Source: Chloroflexota bacterium
GTDB taxonomy: Bacteria; Chloroflexota; Chloroflexia; JAMDCE01
Direction: 5' to 3'
Assembly (NCBI GenBank): GCA_023489135.1
Contig: JAMDCE010000102.1
Span: forward strand, 1 to 8,026
DNA length: 8,026 nucleotides
Below, piece after piece: positions 1-5,225 of this stretch. A program made the translations under genes and the position numbers. How positions within the stretch are numbered: position 1 is the first letter of the stretch; each line of letters begins with the position of its first letter. The notes under the pieces were generated by a model. That model was given only the letters and a program-made list of their open reading frames with translations. It was not told the DNA's origin and did no database searches.

Positions 1-58
1 ACGTCGGCAATATCTGTACCAGCGTATCGTTGAACAGAGCGGAATATTTGTTCAGGCG

Positions 59-706
59 CTAGCGTATGAGCGAGCCACGCCTTGCCGCGGTCAGATACTT
101 TCTGACCTCTTCGTCGGACATCTGCTCGAAGTGCCTGTACCAGGCGCCTACGGCAAAGAACGGCTCTGGCGTGGAAAGGCAAACGACATCGTCTACGTCA
201 GGTCGGATATCGTCCAGAACGTCGGGAGGCGCCACAGGCACGGCGAGGACAAGCTTTTTTGGCTGTTGCGCTCGCGCTGCCTTAAGAGACGCTCGCATAG
301 TGAATCCAGTTGCGATGCCGTCGTCCACGACAATGACCGTTTTGTCCCTCAAATCGGGCAATCTTCGCCCGCCTCGATACAGCTGAACCCGCCTCTCGAT
401 CTCACGTTTTTGATTTGCGATTTCCTCGTCAACATATCGGTGTGGAATGCCGTACAGTCGGATTTCCTCCTGGTTGAGCTGGACGTCCCCGGTCTCGGCC
501 ACAGCACCAATTGCGTATTCCGGGTTTCCAGGAGCACCAATCTTTCTGGTTATTATTACGTCAAGAGGAGCATCCAGAGCCTTAGCAACTTCGTACCCAA
601 CAGCCACGCCGCCGCGTGGCAAGGCGATGACAATAATGTTCTGGCCTTTGTACCGTTTTAGAGCCTGCGCCAGTTGTCGGCCGGCGTCGTGTCTATCCTG
701 GAACAT
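59..706 (-). CDS. PRPP-dependent phosphoribosyltransferase family protein
   Basis: Predicted cytosolic type I phosphoribosyltransferase (PRTase fold). The family transfers between PRPP and a base, but the substrate here is unknown. Counting from the ATG at 706 (215 aa), the diagnostic PRPP-binding motif VIVVDDGIATGFT lies at about residues 124-136, with the paired acidic residues and TGxT loop intact. An N-terminal LPRGG pyrophosphate-loop-like motif lies at about 29-33, and a flexible segment RKIGAPGNPEYAIGAV at about 54-69. The C-terminal DEEV helix is typical of stand-alone bacterial PRTases of this group. The reading frame also allows GTG at 712. I prefer ATG at 706 because AAAGG sits 5 bases upstream of it, while nothing good precedes the GTG. 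The gene follows the receiver gene by 38 bases, so co-transcription is likely. The stop is TAG. The family call is confident; the substrate is not assignable. Confidence 0.9.
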   Translation of the reverse strand: MFQDRHDAGRQLAQALKRYKGQNIIVIALPRGGVAVGYEVAKALDAPLDVIITRKIGAPGNPEYAIGAVAETGDVQLNQEEIRLYGIPHRYVDEEIANQKREIERRVQLYRGGRRLPDLRDKTVIVVDDGIATGFTMRASLKAARAQQPKKLVLAVPVAPPDVLDDIRPDVDDVVCLSTPEPFFAVGAWYRHFEQMSDEEVRKYLTAARRGSLIR

Positions 707-744
707 ATTCACCTTTTGCTCACAGCTACCTCAATGCGCGGGCC

Positions 745-1119
745 TCACGGGTTGCCAACGTATTGTCGCGTCTTGCTCAGCACCTCGTCGATGTCAAATG
801 GCTTGAGAAGTATGTCACAACCCTTGGCTCTTAGCTCAGGTTCAGCTGCTTTAATCTCGATTGTCGCCGCGGAGGTGACGATAACCACGATATCTCGCGT
901 GGATGGATCCTTTTTTAGTTCGTCAAGTATTTCCCACCCCGTCTCGCCTGCCATTCGGATATCGAGGTAAACGAGACCAGGCTTCCAATTTCTGATAAAC
1001 TCGTAAGCCTTGGAACCTTCGCTGCACCCCTCGACCTCATAGCCCTCGCCCTGAAGCAGCATTTGCATGAGCCCCAGAAAATCAGGATCATCGTCGATTA
1101 CAGCAATGCGCTTGGCCAC
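745..1119 (-). CDS. Stand-alone response-regulator receiver domain (CheY-like)
   Basis: A 124-residue protein consisting only of a receiver domain with no output domain. The acidic pocket is D9-D10-D11 (IAVIDDDPD), the phospho-acceptor is D53 in VYLDIRM, the switch residue is T82 in VIVTSAA, and the conserved lysine is K106 in LLKPFD. All catalytic residues are present, so phosphorylation by a histidine kinase is expected, though no kinase lies in this window. Such proteins act as phosphorelay intermediates or signal through protein contacts. The start is supported by the ribosome binding site AGGAGGGAG about 8 bases upstream of the ATG. It is the first gene of a probable two-gene unit with the phosphoribosyltransferase and is divergent to the DoxX gene. 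A functional link with the PRTase is inferred from spacing only. Confidence 0.93.
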   Translation of the reverse strand: MAKRIAVIDDDPDFLGLMQMLLQGEGYEVEGCSEGSKAYEFIRNWKPGLVYLDIRMAGETGWEILDELKKDPSTRDIVVIVTSAATIEIKAAEPELRAKGCDILLKPFDIDEVLSKTRQYVGNP

Positions 1120-1414
1120 GTCTTGTCTCCCTCCTGCAGGTAGCCAATAACCAGGGGCAAGACTTGTGCCAGGCTATCGCGCGTCTTGGCGACACACAAA
1201 GGCCTGGGCGGTGGAAATAGGATCTGCTGAAAAGCAAAGGAGAGTACATTCAGGACCAACAGGCTCCCCCAAAGGTCATGGTGAAGGGGTATGAAAGCTC
1301 CGTTTGGTGTGATACACTGCAGTGCTTGGACTACTCAAGGCTGTCGCGTTCTGTGGCCTCTGCCTCGTTGAGTCTAGTCACCGTTCGGTAACAGCTTGGA
1401 ACCGGCCAGGTGAC
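1120..1414. other. Gene-free divergent interval
   Basis: This stretch lies between the minus-strand receiver gene and the leader of the plus-strand DoxX gene. I see no credible coding sequence: the open frames are short and lack ribosome binding sites. It must contain the promoters for both directions, but I find no -35/-10 pair on either strand good enough to call. The only small structure is a 10-bp perfect palindrome, CACTGCAGTG, at 1315-1324, overlapping GTGTGATACAC at 1307-1317. It could be an operator or chance. Confidence 0.5.
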
Positions 1415-1458
1415 GTGGCTTGATACTGAGCCACAAACTCATCGGTAAGATTTGTGGC
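1415..1458 (+). promoter_or_regulatory. Two mutually exclusive leader hairpins upstream of DoxX
   Basis: GTGGCT at 1415-1420 can pair with AGCCAC at 1429-1434 (6 bp, 8-base loop). Alternatively GCCACAAA at 1430-1437 can pair with TTTGTGGC at 1451-1458 (8 bp, 13-base loop). Both stems need the segment GCCAC at 1430-1434, so only one can form at a time. The second stem ends 4 bases before the ribosome binding site of the leader peptide. The pairings are seen directly. A switch or attenuation role is inference, and no known riboswitch class is recognised. Confidence 0.4.
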
Positions 1459-1461
1459 AGA

Positions 1462-1559
1462 AGAGGAGGCACAGAATAATGAGTGCTGAGAGCAAATGCG
1501 TTCGATCGTTGCGACTAGAGAGAGGAGGCACACAATGATGCGTGCACAGACCAAAGAAG
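1462..1559 (+). repeat. Diverged tandem duplication of a translation start (59-base period)
   Basis: Bases 1462-1500 and 1521-1559 align without gaps at an offset of 59, with 30 of 39 positions identical. The first 12 bases (AGAGGAGGCACA, containing the ribosome binding site) are identical in both. The similarity continues into codons: the first copy encodes MSAESKCVR and the second MRAQTKEVR, so the repeat carries a ribosome binding site, a start codon and about nine codons. The simplest reading is a tandem duplication of the 5' end of the DoxX gene, followed by divergence. Confidence 0.65.
1479..1538 (+). CDS. 19-residue leader peptide ORF overlapping the DoxX start
   Basis: The ATG at 1479 is preceded by a strong GAGGAGG ribosome binding site (1463-1469, 9 bases away) and opens a 19-codon ORF beginning MSAESKCVR. 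Its TGA (1536-1538) overlaps the DoxX ATG at 1535 as ATGA, the classical geometry for translational coupling, and also abuts the next ATG at 1538. Its first codons resemble those of DoxX (M-x-A-x-x-K-x-V-R), so it probably arose by duplication of the gene start. It could be a regulatory upstream ORF that feeds ribosomes to DoxX, or a non-functional remnant. The peptide itself shows no recognisable domain. Confidence 0.4.
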   Translation: MSAESKCVRSLRLERGGTQ

Positions 1560-2125
1560 TTCGACAAGCTCTACCCCCTGATCCCCCATTGCTAGGAGCC
1601 CTCTTTACCAATCCAGTCTTCGCGGTGATATGGCTGGTCGTCCGTGTTTATGTGGGTTGGGAGTGGCTTCACGCAGGTATCGAGAAGCTTGAAAACCCAG
1701 CCTGGACCAGCACAGGGCTAGCTCTAAAAGGATTCTGGACAGGAGCGATCGCGGTTCCTGCGACGGGTCGCCCGCCCATTACCTACGACTGGTACCGCGG
1801 TTTCCTCGGCGCTATGCTAGAGGGCGGACACTACACCTGGTTCGCCAAGCTCATAGTGTTTGGAGAGATCGCCATCGGTGTCGCGCTCATCATCGGCGCG
1901 TTCGTCGGAGTGGCGGCCGTCCTTGGCGCCTTTATGAACCTCAACTTTATGCTGGCAGGATCGGCGAGCATCAACCCCGTATTGTTCAGCCTCGCCGTTT
2001 TTCTGATACTCGCCTGGAAGATCGCTGGTTACTGGGGCCTCGATCGCTGGCTGTTACCGACAGTGCGAACGCCGTGGCAGTGGGGCGTGCAGTTGATTCC
2101 AAAAGCTACGCCACAGGCCTCGTAG
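1535..2125 (+). CDS. DoxX/DoxD-family integral membrane protein
   Basis: A 196-residue inner-membrane protein with about four hydrophobic helices at residues 27-44, 103-122, 123-142 and 147-166. Between the first two is a polar stretch containing GWEWLHAGIEKLENPAW, and after the last comes YWGLDRWLLP. The G-x-E/W-x-x-H-G-x-x-K-L segment after helix 1 and the GLDRWLLP ending are typical of DoxX/DoxD-like proteins. That family includes the small subunit of thiosulfate:quinone oxidoreductase and many redox-associated membrane proteins of unknown role. I do not assign thiosulfate oxidation here. The frame stays open upstream to 1496, but the start is taken at ATG 1535 (or the adjacent 1538) because GAGGAGG at 1522-1528 precedes it by 6 or 9 bases. 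The 19-codon leader ORF overlaps the start. The gene appears monocistronic, with a hairpin about 100 bases after its TAG. Confidence 0.85.
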   Translation: MMRAQTKEVRQALPPDPPLLGALFTNPVFAVIWLVVRVYVGWEWLHAGIEKLENPAWTSTGLALKGFWTGAIAVPATGRPPITYDWYRGFLGAMLEGGHYTWFAKLIVFGEIAIGVALIIGAFVGVAAVLGAFMNLNFMLAGSASINPVLFSLAVFLILAWKIAGYWGLDRWLLPTVRTPWQWGVQLIPKATPQAS

Positions 2126-2224
2126 TCGGGGGCAGAAATGCGAGGAGAGTGAGGCTTTGGCGCCAGGGACCGTATTCCTGGATGCAAGACACAGGACGCG
2201 CAGCAAAGTAGTCAGCACAATTAC

Positions 2225-2252
2225 GAGAGGGGCCGCAATTCAGGCCCCTCTC
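2225..2252. terminator. Hairpin between convergent genes (likely bidirectional terminator)
   Basis: GAGAGGGGCC (2225-2234) and GGCCCCTCTC (2243-2252) form a perfect 10-bp GC-rich stem with an 8-base loop, between the ends of DoxX (plus) and the small membrane protein (minus). Neither side has a convincing T-run, so termination efficiency is uncertain. A weaker 7-bp stem with one G·T pair lies at 2163-2181. Confidence 0.55.
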
Positions 2253-2280
2253 AGTCGTTACATACGATATGCGGGTGCGA

Positions 2281-2601
2281 TTACCTCTGCAACAATGCCC
2301 CTGCGCCAGCCTGCGCGTCGCCGTACACCGAGTAGACGATAAACGCCAGTTCCAGAGCCAGGAACACTGCCGCTTCCTTCCTATATGGTGACTTGAAGAG
2401 CCAGCCCCAACATAGCGCGGCAGGCACGCCTAGAAGCAGAACGGGCATCGCCGCCGAGACCAGGTAACCAACCATTATGCCCTTCGCCTCCACAGTTGGC
2501 GCAGATCCCATGACCACTAACCATTTGAAAAACTCAACTGATATCTTGCCCGCCAGAAACGTCAACGATATGGCAAGAAACCAGAAAGTCCACTTAGCCA
2601 A
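2281..2601 (-). CDS. Small three-helix membrane protein of unknown function
   Basis: A 106-residue protein that I cannot place in a family. Hydrophobic segments at about residues 5-31, 43-67 and 76-93 suggest three transmembrane helices. The positive loop FKSPYRKE (residues 69-76) between helices 2 and 3 suggests that this loop is cytoplasmic. It starts at TTG 2601, supported by GGGGAGG (2606-2612) 4 bases upstream; no ATG in the frame would give a sensible N-terminus with a ribosome binding site. It follows the substrate-binding protein by 30 bases and is probably the last gene of the operon, ending in TAA before the convergent hairpin. Its position suggests a small partner in transport, but the sequence does not show this. 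Confidence 0.7.
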   Translation of the reverse strand: MAKWTFWFLAISLTFLAGKISVEFFKWLVVMGSAPTVEAKGIMVGYLVSAAMPVLLLGVPAALCWGWLFKSPYRKEAAVFLALELAFIVYSVYGDAQAGAGALLQR

Positions 2602-2631
2602 TGTGCCTCCCCAGGACCAAATAGGTTGCGC

Positions 2632-3786
2632 CTACTTGAAGAATCCCACTTTGTCCAACTCGTCGATAAACCGATTCGTAGCTACTTGCTCGACTTTCAC
2701 GTTCGCTGCTTTCGGCTCCGTCTTTACCACATCCTCAAGCACTCTCTGGGCCGACTTAAACGGCATGGTCGGTGGCCAGGCCAGGTACTTGGAGAACTGC
2801 TTTTGGGTATCAAGCAACACTTCCTGATCGTCGATCTGCAGATACTTCTTGAGGACCTGGACTGCTCGCTCCGGGTCGCTGCGGAAGCGCTTCACTCCAA
2901 GCGAATATCCTGCCACAAGAGCTAGCACAGCATCAGGACTGCTGTTGATAAGTTCCTGAGTCGTGCCGAGCCCTACCGACGGATACTCAGGCCCTTCAGC
3001 GCCCAGATTGACAAGCTCCGTGAACCCCGCCTTCACAGCGCGCGTGTTTGTGGGTGGCGAAACGGTGCCTGCGTCTACTTGCCCAGCCTGAAGCGCCGCC
3101 AGAATTGCCGGCACCTCCTGCAGCGCTATGAAATTCACGTCTGTAGGCTTCATACCCCACAACTCCAAGGCCAACAAAGAAGCTGTGTGAGTGGACGAGC
3201 CAATTCTGGTGATCCCGAATCGCTTGCCTTTCAGTTCTTCCGGTTTTGTGATGCCTTTGGCACCCATCACAGAGAAGATCTGGCGGTTGAGTGCAGCGGC
3301 GACTATCCTGCCGTTTGCTCCAGCAGCGACAGAGGTGAAGGCGACTACCCAGTCCAGGATACTGCCATCAATCTCGCGCGCCTCGAAGGCAGCCACGACG
3401 CGCGAACTGCTTGCTATGTGTATCAATTCCGACTCTATGCCCATCTCCTTCCAGGCACCTGTCTCGTGAGCCATCCAGACACCTGACATAGCGCCGCTCA
3501 CTGCCGTCCAGTTGATCTTCATTGGACGCGGCTTCAGCAGGGCTATCTGCTTGGCAACAGGGCTCGCCGCGGCCGCAGGCGTGGCAGCTTTCGTTGGTGC
3601 AATACTCGGCTTTTCCCCTGTCGTTGGAGAAGGCTGAGGAGCAGTTGGCTGCGCAGTCTGGCAGGCTGACCCAAGCACCCCCAGAGTAGTGAGCCCGGCC
3701 AGTCCCTTTAGCAATGTCCGACGAGTGATCTTGCGCGAAACAGTGCGCTGCAACAGTTCTTTGTCATCGTCTCTTGTCGCGTCCAA
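2632..3786 (-). CDS. ABC-type substrate-binding lipoprotein (NMT1/SsuA/TauA-like, Tat-type signal)
   Basis: A predicted extracytoplasmic solute-binding protein, 384 aa from the TTG at 3786. The N-terminus has a twin-arginine segment TRRTLLKG (residues 21-28), a hydrophobic stretch, and a lipobox-like LGSAC with the likely lipidated Cys at about 42. A Pro/Thr/Ala-rich linker follows (about 43-77). The periplasmic-binding-protein fold starts near MKINWTAVSG, and features such as GKRFGITRIGSSTH and LQAGQVDAGTVSPPTN are typical of nitrate/sulfonate/taurine/thiamine-precursor binders. The start is chosen because GGGAGGT (3793-3799) sits 6 bases upstream of this TTG. The in-frame ATG at 3801 overlaps that ribosome binding site and has none of its own, and the open frame to 3855 lies in a structured leader. 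No ABC permease or ATPase is visible nearby, so its partner must lie elsewhere. The ligand is unknown, plausibly a carboxylate handled by the neighbouring enzymes. Confidence 0.88.
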   Translation of the reverse strand: MDATRDDDKELLQRTVSRKITRRTLLKGLAGLTTLGVLGSACQTAQPTAPQPSPTTGEKPSIAPTKAATPAAAASPVAKQIALLKPRPMKINWTAVSGAMSGVWMAHETGAWKEMGIESELIHIASSSRVVAAFEAREIDGSILDWVVAFTSVAAGANGRIVAAALNRQIFSVMGAKGITKPEELKGKRFGITRIGSSTHTASLLALELWGMKPTDVNFIALQEVPAILAALQAGQVDAGTVSPPTNTRAVKAGFTELVNLGAEGPEYPSVGLGTTQELINSSPDAVLALVAGYSLGVKRFRSDPERAVQVLKKYLQIDDQEVLLDTQKQFSKYLAWPPTMPFKSAQRVLEDVVKTEPKAANVKVEQVATNRFIDELDKVGFFK

Positions 3787-3823
3787 AACTTTACCTCCCA
3801 TCCATTTTTGAGCGTAGCTGAAT

Positions 3824-3864
3824 CGCCACGGTCCAGGCTGGCTGATGGCCAGCAAATCGTGGCG
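3824..3864 (-). promoter_or_regulatory. Nested inverted repeats in the substrate-binding protein leader
   Basis: CGCCACG (3824-3830) pairs with CGTGGCG (3858-3864). Inside it, GCTGGC (3837-3842) pairs with GCCAGC (3848-3853) around a 5-base loop. The combined structure is a strong two-part hairpin just upstream of the gene. It could be an mRNA-stabilising leader structure, a terminator-like element after the MFS gene (though no T-run follows), or an operator near the predicted transcription start. Confidence 0.4.
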
Positions 3865-3866
3865 CT

Positions 3867-3896
3867 ATCGTAATCCTGGCAGCCGCCACCTGTCAA
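3867..3896 (-). promoter_or_regulatory. Candidate internal promoter for the substrate-binding protein
   Basis: Reading on the minus strand, TTGACA (3896-3891) is a perfect -35 box, followed after 18 bases by TACGAT (3872-3867), a 4/6 match to the -10 consensus. It lies in the 139-base gap between the MFS gene and the substrate-binding gene, and would give a leader of about 70 bases. It would let the binding protein and the small membrane protein be expressed separately from the upstream genes. The spacer is slightly long and the -10 box is only fair. Confidence 0.4.
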
Positions 3897-3923
3897 GACT
3901 CTCTTTTTGAGACTCTATTTTCG
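3896..3923. repeat. Tandem 14-base direct repeat next to the internal promoter
   Basis: AGACTCTCTTTTTG (3896-3909) is followed directly by AGACTCTATTTTCG (3910-3923), with 12 of 14 bases identical. The repeat abuts the -35 box of the candidate promoter and runs up to the MFS stop codon. Also, GACTC (3911-3915) and GAGTC (3923-3927) form a 5-bp inverted repeat. The position suits an activator or repressor site, but it may be simple sequence. Confidence 0.4.
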
Positions 3924-3925
3924 AG

Positions 3926-4375
3926 TCAGAGTTTTGGACCTCCCACATTCAAAGTGTCGACCTCAGGACGCCTCGACCGCGTCCGCATAACAGTGACTAG
4001 CGCAAAGAAGTAGACTGCTATTAGCACAATCGGGCCAACTCGAAGCATATCAGCTATGCTTGTGAGGTCTGCAAGCATCCCACCAAAGATCGGGCCAAAG
4101 ATGGTCCCAAGGTCCTTGGCTGTGTTGAAGACGCCTGCAGCCATTCCCCTTCTGGCAGGATCGTTTCCTGCTTCTGCAGCAAGACCGATGGTATTGCTGA
4201 CCATCACGATTCCGCGCGCAGTTCCGAGCGCGATGAAGATGGGAACGAGTACCACCATCGAACCAAAGCTTGGTATCAACGAGATAAGCAAAGCCACCAG
4301 GACCAGGCCCCCATTCGCCAAGAGGTCGTTACTGGCGACTCGAGTTGCCTCGCCACTCAGGGGTCTCGTCACCAT
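3926..4375 (-). CDS. MFS transporter, C-terminal part after tandem stop codons
   Basis: This 149-codon segment continues the MFS transporter in the same reading frame after two in-frame stops. It begins with MVTRPLSGE, which matches the usual LLVRPLxG segment in the middle of an MFS C-terminal half. It then has about four hydrophobic helices (NGGLVLVALLISLIP; VVLVPIFIALGTARGIVMV; GVFNTAKDLGTIFGPIFGG; VGPIVLIAVYFFALVTV) and a basic tail MRTRSRRP. No ribosome binding site precedes the ATG at 4375, so independent translation is unlikely except by reinitiation after the stops (TGAATG). The two pieces plus the two stop positions total 406 codons, the normal size for a 12-helix MFS carrier. It is best read as the distal part of a broken gene, or of a gene needing readthrough. 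Confidence 0.75.
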   Translation of the reverse strand: MVTRPLSGEATRVASNDLLANGGLVLVALLISLIPSFGSMVVLVPIFIALGTARGIVMVSNTIGLAAEAGNDPARRGMAAGVFNTAKDLGTIFGPIFGGMLADLTSIADMLRVGPIVLIAVYFFALVTVMRTRSRRPEVDTLNVGGPKL

Positions 4376-4381
4376 TCACTA
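4376..4381 (-). other. Two consecutive in-frame stop codons (TAG TGA) inside the MFS gene
   Basis: On the minus strand the frame reads CTA CAT TCT ATT TAG TGA ATG GTG ACG AGA. The codons before and after the stops are in one frame with no shift. The alignment to the generic MFS pattern (LRSLxSLLVRPLxG) suggests that the two stops replace two ordinary residues within about helix 8. One substitution cannot create both. This may be a double mutation, an assembly artefact, or recoding. TAG and TGA both serve as ordinary stops for other genes in this window, so genome-wide reassignment is not supported. Confidence 0.8.
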
Positions 4382-5146
4382 AATAGAATGTAGCGCACGC
4401 AACAGACCGACCGAGGTCAAGCTCAGGCCGATGCCAAGGGCAAAGAGCGGGAAAAACGTGTTCATCAAGTAATGAAGCGCATTGAGAGAGAAGGCCAGCA
4501 GCGCAATGATAAGCACAGGGCCGCTCAAGGCGTCGCGCAACCTCGACCAAACCCCATCAACCAGTTCATTCCCGGCTGAAGAACCATTTTCCGCAATCTT
4601 ATCGTCGGAAACGTTTACAGAAAAAACGGCAGCAACCAGTGGCAGCACGGCAGCGAGACGAAATGCCCAATCATAACCAAGCGTATCTGCCAACCATCCG
4701 CTCGTCGAATTCCCGATAGCGAAGCCGGCCGACATGAACGCGGAGTAAAAGGCCATCGCCCTTGCACGGCTCGAAGCCGACGACAGAGCGTCCATAAGAA
4801 CAGCCATGTTCAATGTCGTAGCAGCGCCGAACGCCAATCCGCCGACCGCGCGTAGCAAGGTAAGGCTCGTTGCATCGCTAACAACGGCGTAAAAGGGCAA
4901 CGACAGTGCGAAGACTCCCAGACACAAGCGCATCACTGTGCTTGCATTCTTGGGCTTATAAGCGAGGCCGGCGGGAATCCGCGAAACGAGGCTGAGAACT
5001 GCGAAAACGGATACGATAAATCCGATGCTCGATACGCCAAACCCAGATTCTTTCAGGAGTGAGGGTAATATCGTTCCTACCGCTCCGTCGCCGGCATTTA
5101 TCAGAGCGATGGATATGTACGTCTTATGCAGATTCGAGAGTCTCAA
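4379..5146 (-). CDS. MFS transporter, N-terminal part (interrupted gene)
   Basis: 255 residues encoding the first seven-plus helices of a major facilitator superfamily carrier. Hydrophobic segments include YISIALINAGDGAVGTILP, IGFIVSVFAVLSLVSRIPAG, LCLGVFALSLPFYAVV, AVGGLAFGAATTLNMAVL, AFMSAGFAIGNSTSGWL and LAAVLPLVAAVFSV. A polar central loop of about 30 residues (DDKIAENGSS onward) follows, then LIIALLAFSLNALHYLMNTF. Coding stops at TAG in about helix 8, and the rest continues in frame downstream. It starts at TTG 5146 behind GGAGGGG. It lies 79 bases after the TPP enzyme and is probably in the same operon. The function of an intact protein would be proton-coupled transport of a small metabolite, perhaps the pathway substrate. 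As it stands the product is truncated and probably inactive unless the stops are read through. Confidence 0.8.
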   Translation of the reverse strand: MRLSNLHKTYISIALINAGDGAVGTILPSLLKESGFGVSSIGFIVSVFAVLSLVSRIPAGLAYKPKNASTVMRLCLGVFALSLPFYAVVSDATSLTLLRAVGGLAFGAATTLNMAVLMDALSSASSRARAMAFYSAFMSAGFAIGNSTSGWLADTLGYDWAFRLAAVLPLVAAVFSVNVSDDKIAENGSSAGNELVDGVWSRLRDALSGPVLIIALLAFSLNALHYLMNTFFPLFALGIGLSLTSVGLLRALHSI

Positions 5147-5151
5147 TGGCC

Positions 5152-5189
5152 CCTCCGAGAAAGCTAGGTCGTCGGACTTTGGTCGGAGG
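5152..5189 (-). promoter_or_regulatory. Hairpin that would sequester the MFS ribosome binding site
   Basis: In the minus-strand transcript, CCTCCGA (5189-5183) is complementary to TCGGAGG (5158-5152), giving 7 perfect base pairs around a 24-base loop. The downstream arm contains the GGAGG that serves the MFS TTG start. Folding would hide the ribosome binding site, so translation could depend on ribosomes arriving from the TPP-enzyme gene or on a regulator. The pairing is seen directly; regulation is inferred. Confidence 0.4.
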
Positions 5190-5225
5190 CAAGGCGCACA
5201 GTCTCCAAAACAGCCTCGAACAGGT

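Noticed and set aside
1..58. Possible end of a neighbouring gene at the left edge (a plus frame ends with TAG at 60-62, sharing CTAG with the PRTase stop; a minus frame is also open)
   Set aside because: It is too short to judge coding, with no start codon, ribosome binding site or recognisable motif on either strand.
2..661. Long plus-strand open frame antisense to the phosphoribosyltransferase
   Set aside because: It is a shadow frame: the minus-strand protein has clear PRTase motifs, while the plus-strand translation has no recognisable domain and no ribosome binding site.
1278..1391. 37-codon plus-strand ORF in the divergent interval
   Set aside because: Ribosome-binding-site spacing is too short (AAAGG 3 bases before the ATG) and the peptide shows no recognisable property.
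1378..1611. Minus-strand ORF opposite the DoxX leader
   Set aside because: It overlaps the DoxX start, ribosome binding sites and leader structures; no motif or ribosome binding site supports it.
2157..2342. Plus-strand ORF after DoxX (61 codons)
   Set aside because: It runs through the convergent hairpin and into the antisense of the small membrane protein, and its composition looks non-coding.
3787..3855. Upstream starts of the substrate-binding protein (TTG 3855, ATG 3801)
   Set aside because: Neither has a ribosome binding site; 3855 lies in a hairpin, and ATG 3801 overlaps the GGGAGGT that serves the TTG at 3786.
4376..4381. Genome-wide stop-codon reassignment to explain the MFS stops
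   Set aside because: TAG ends DoxX, the PRTase, the binding protein and the TPP enzyme, and TGA ends the receiver gene, so both act as normal stops.
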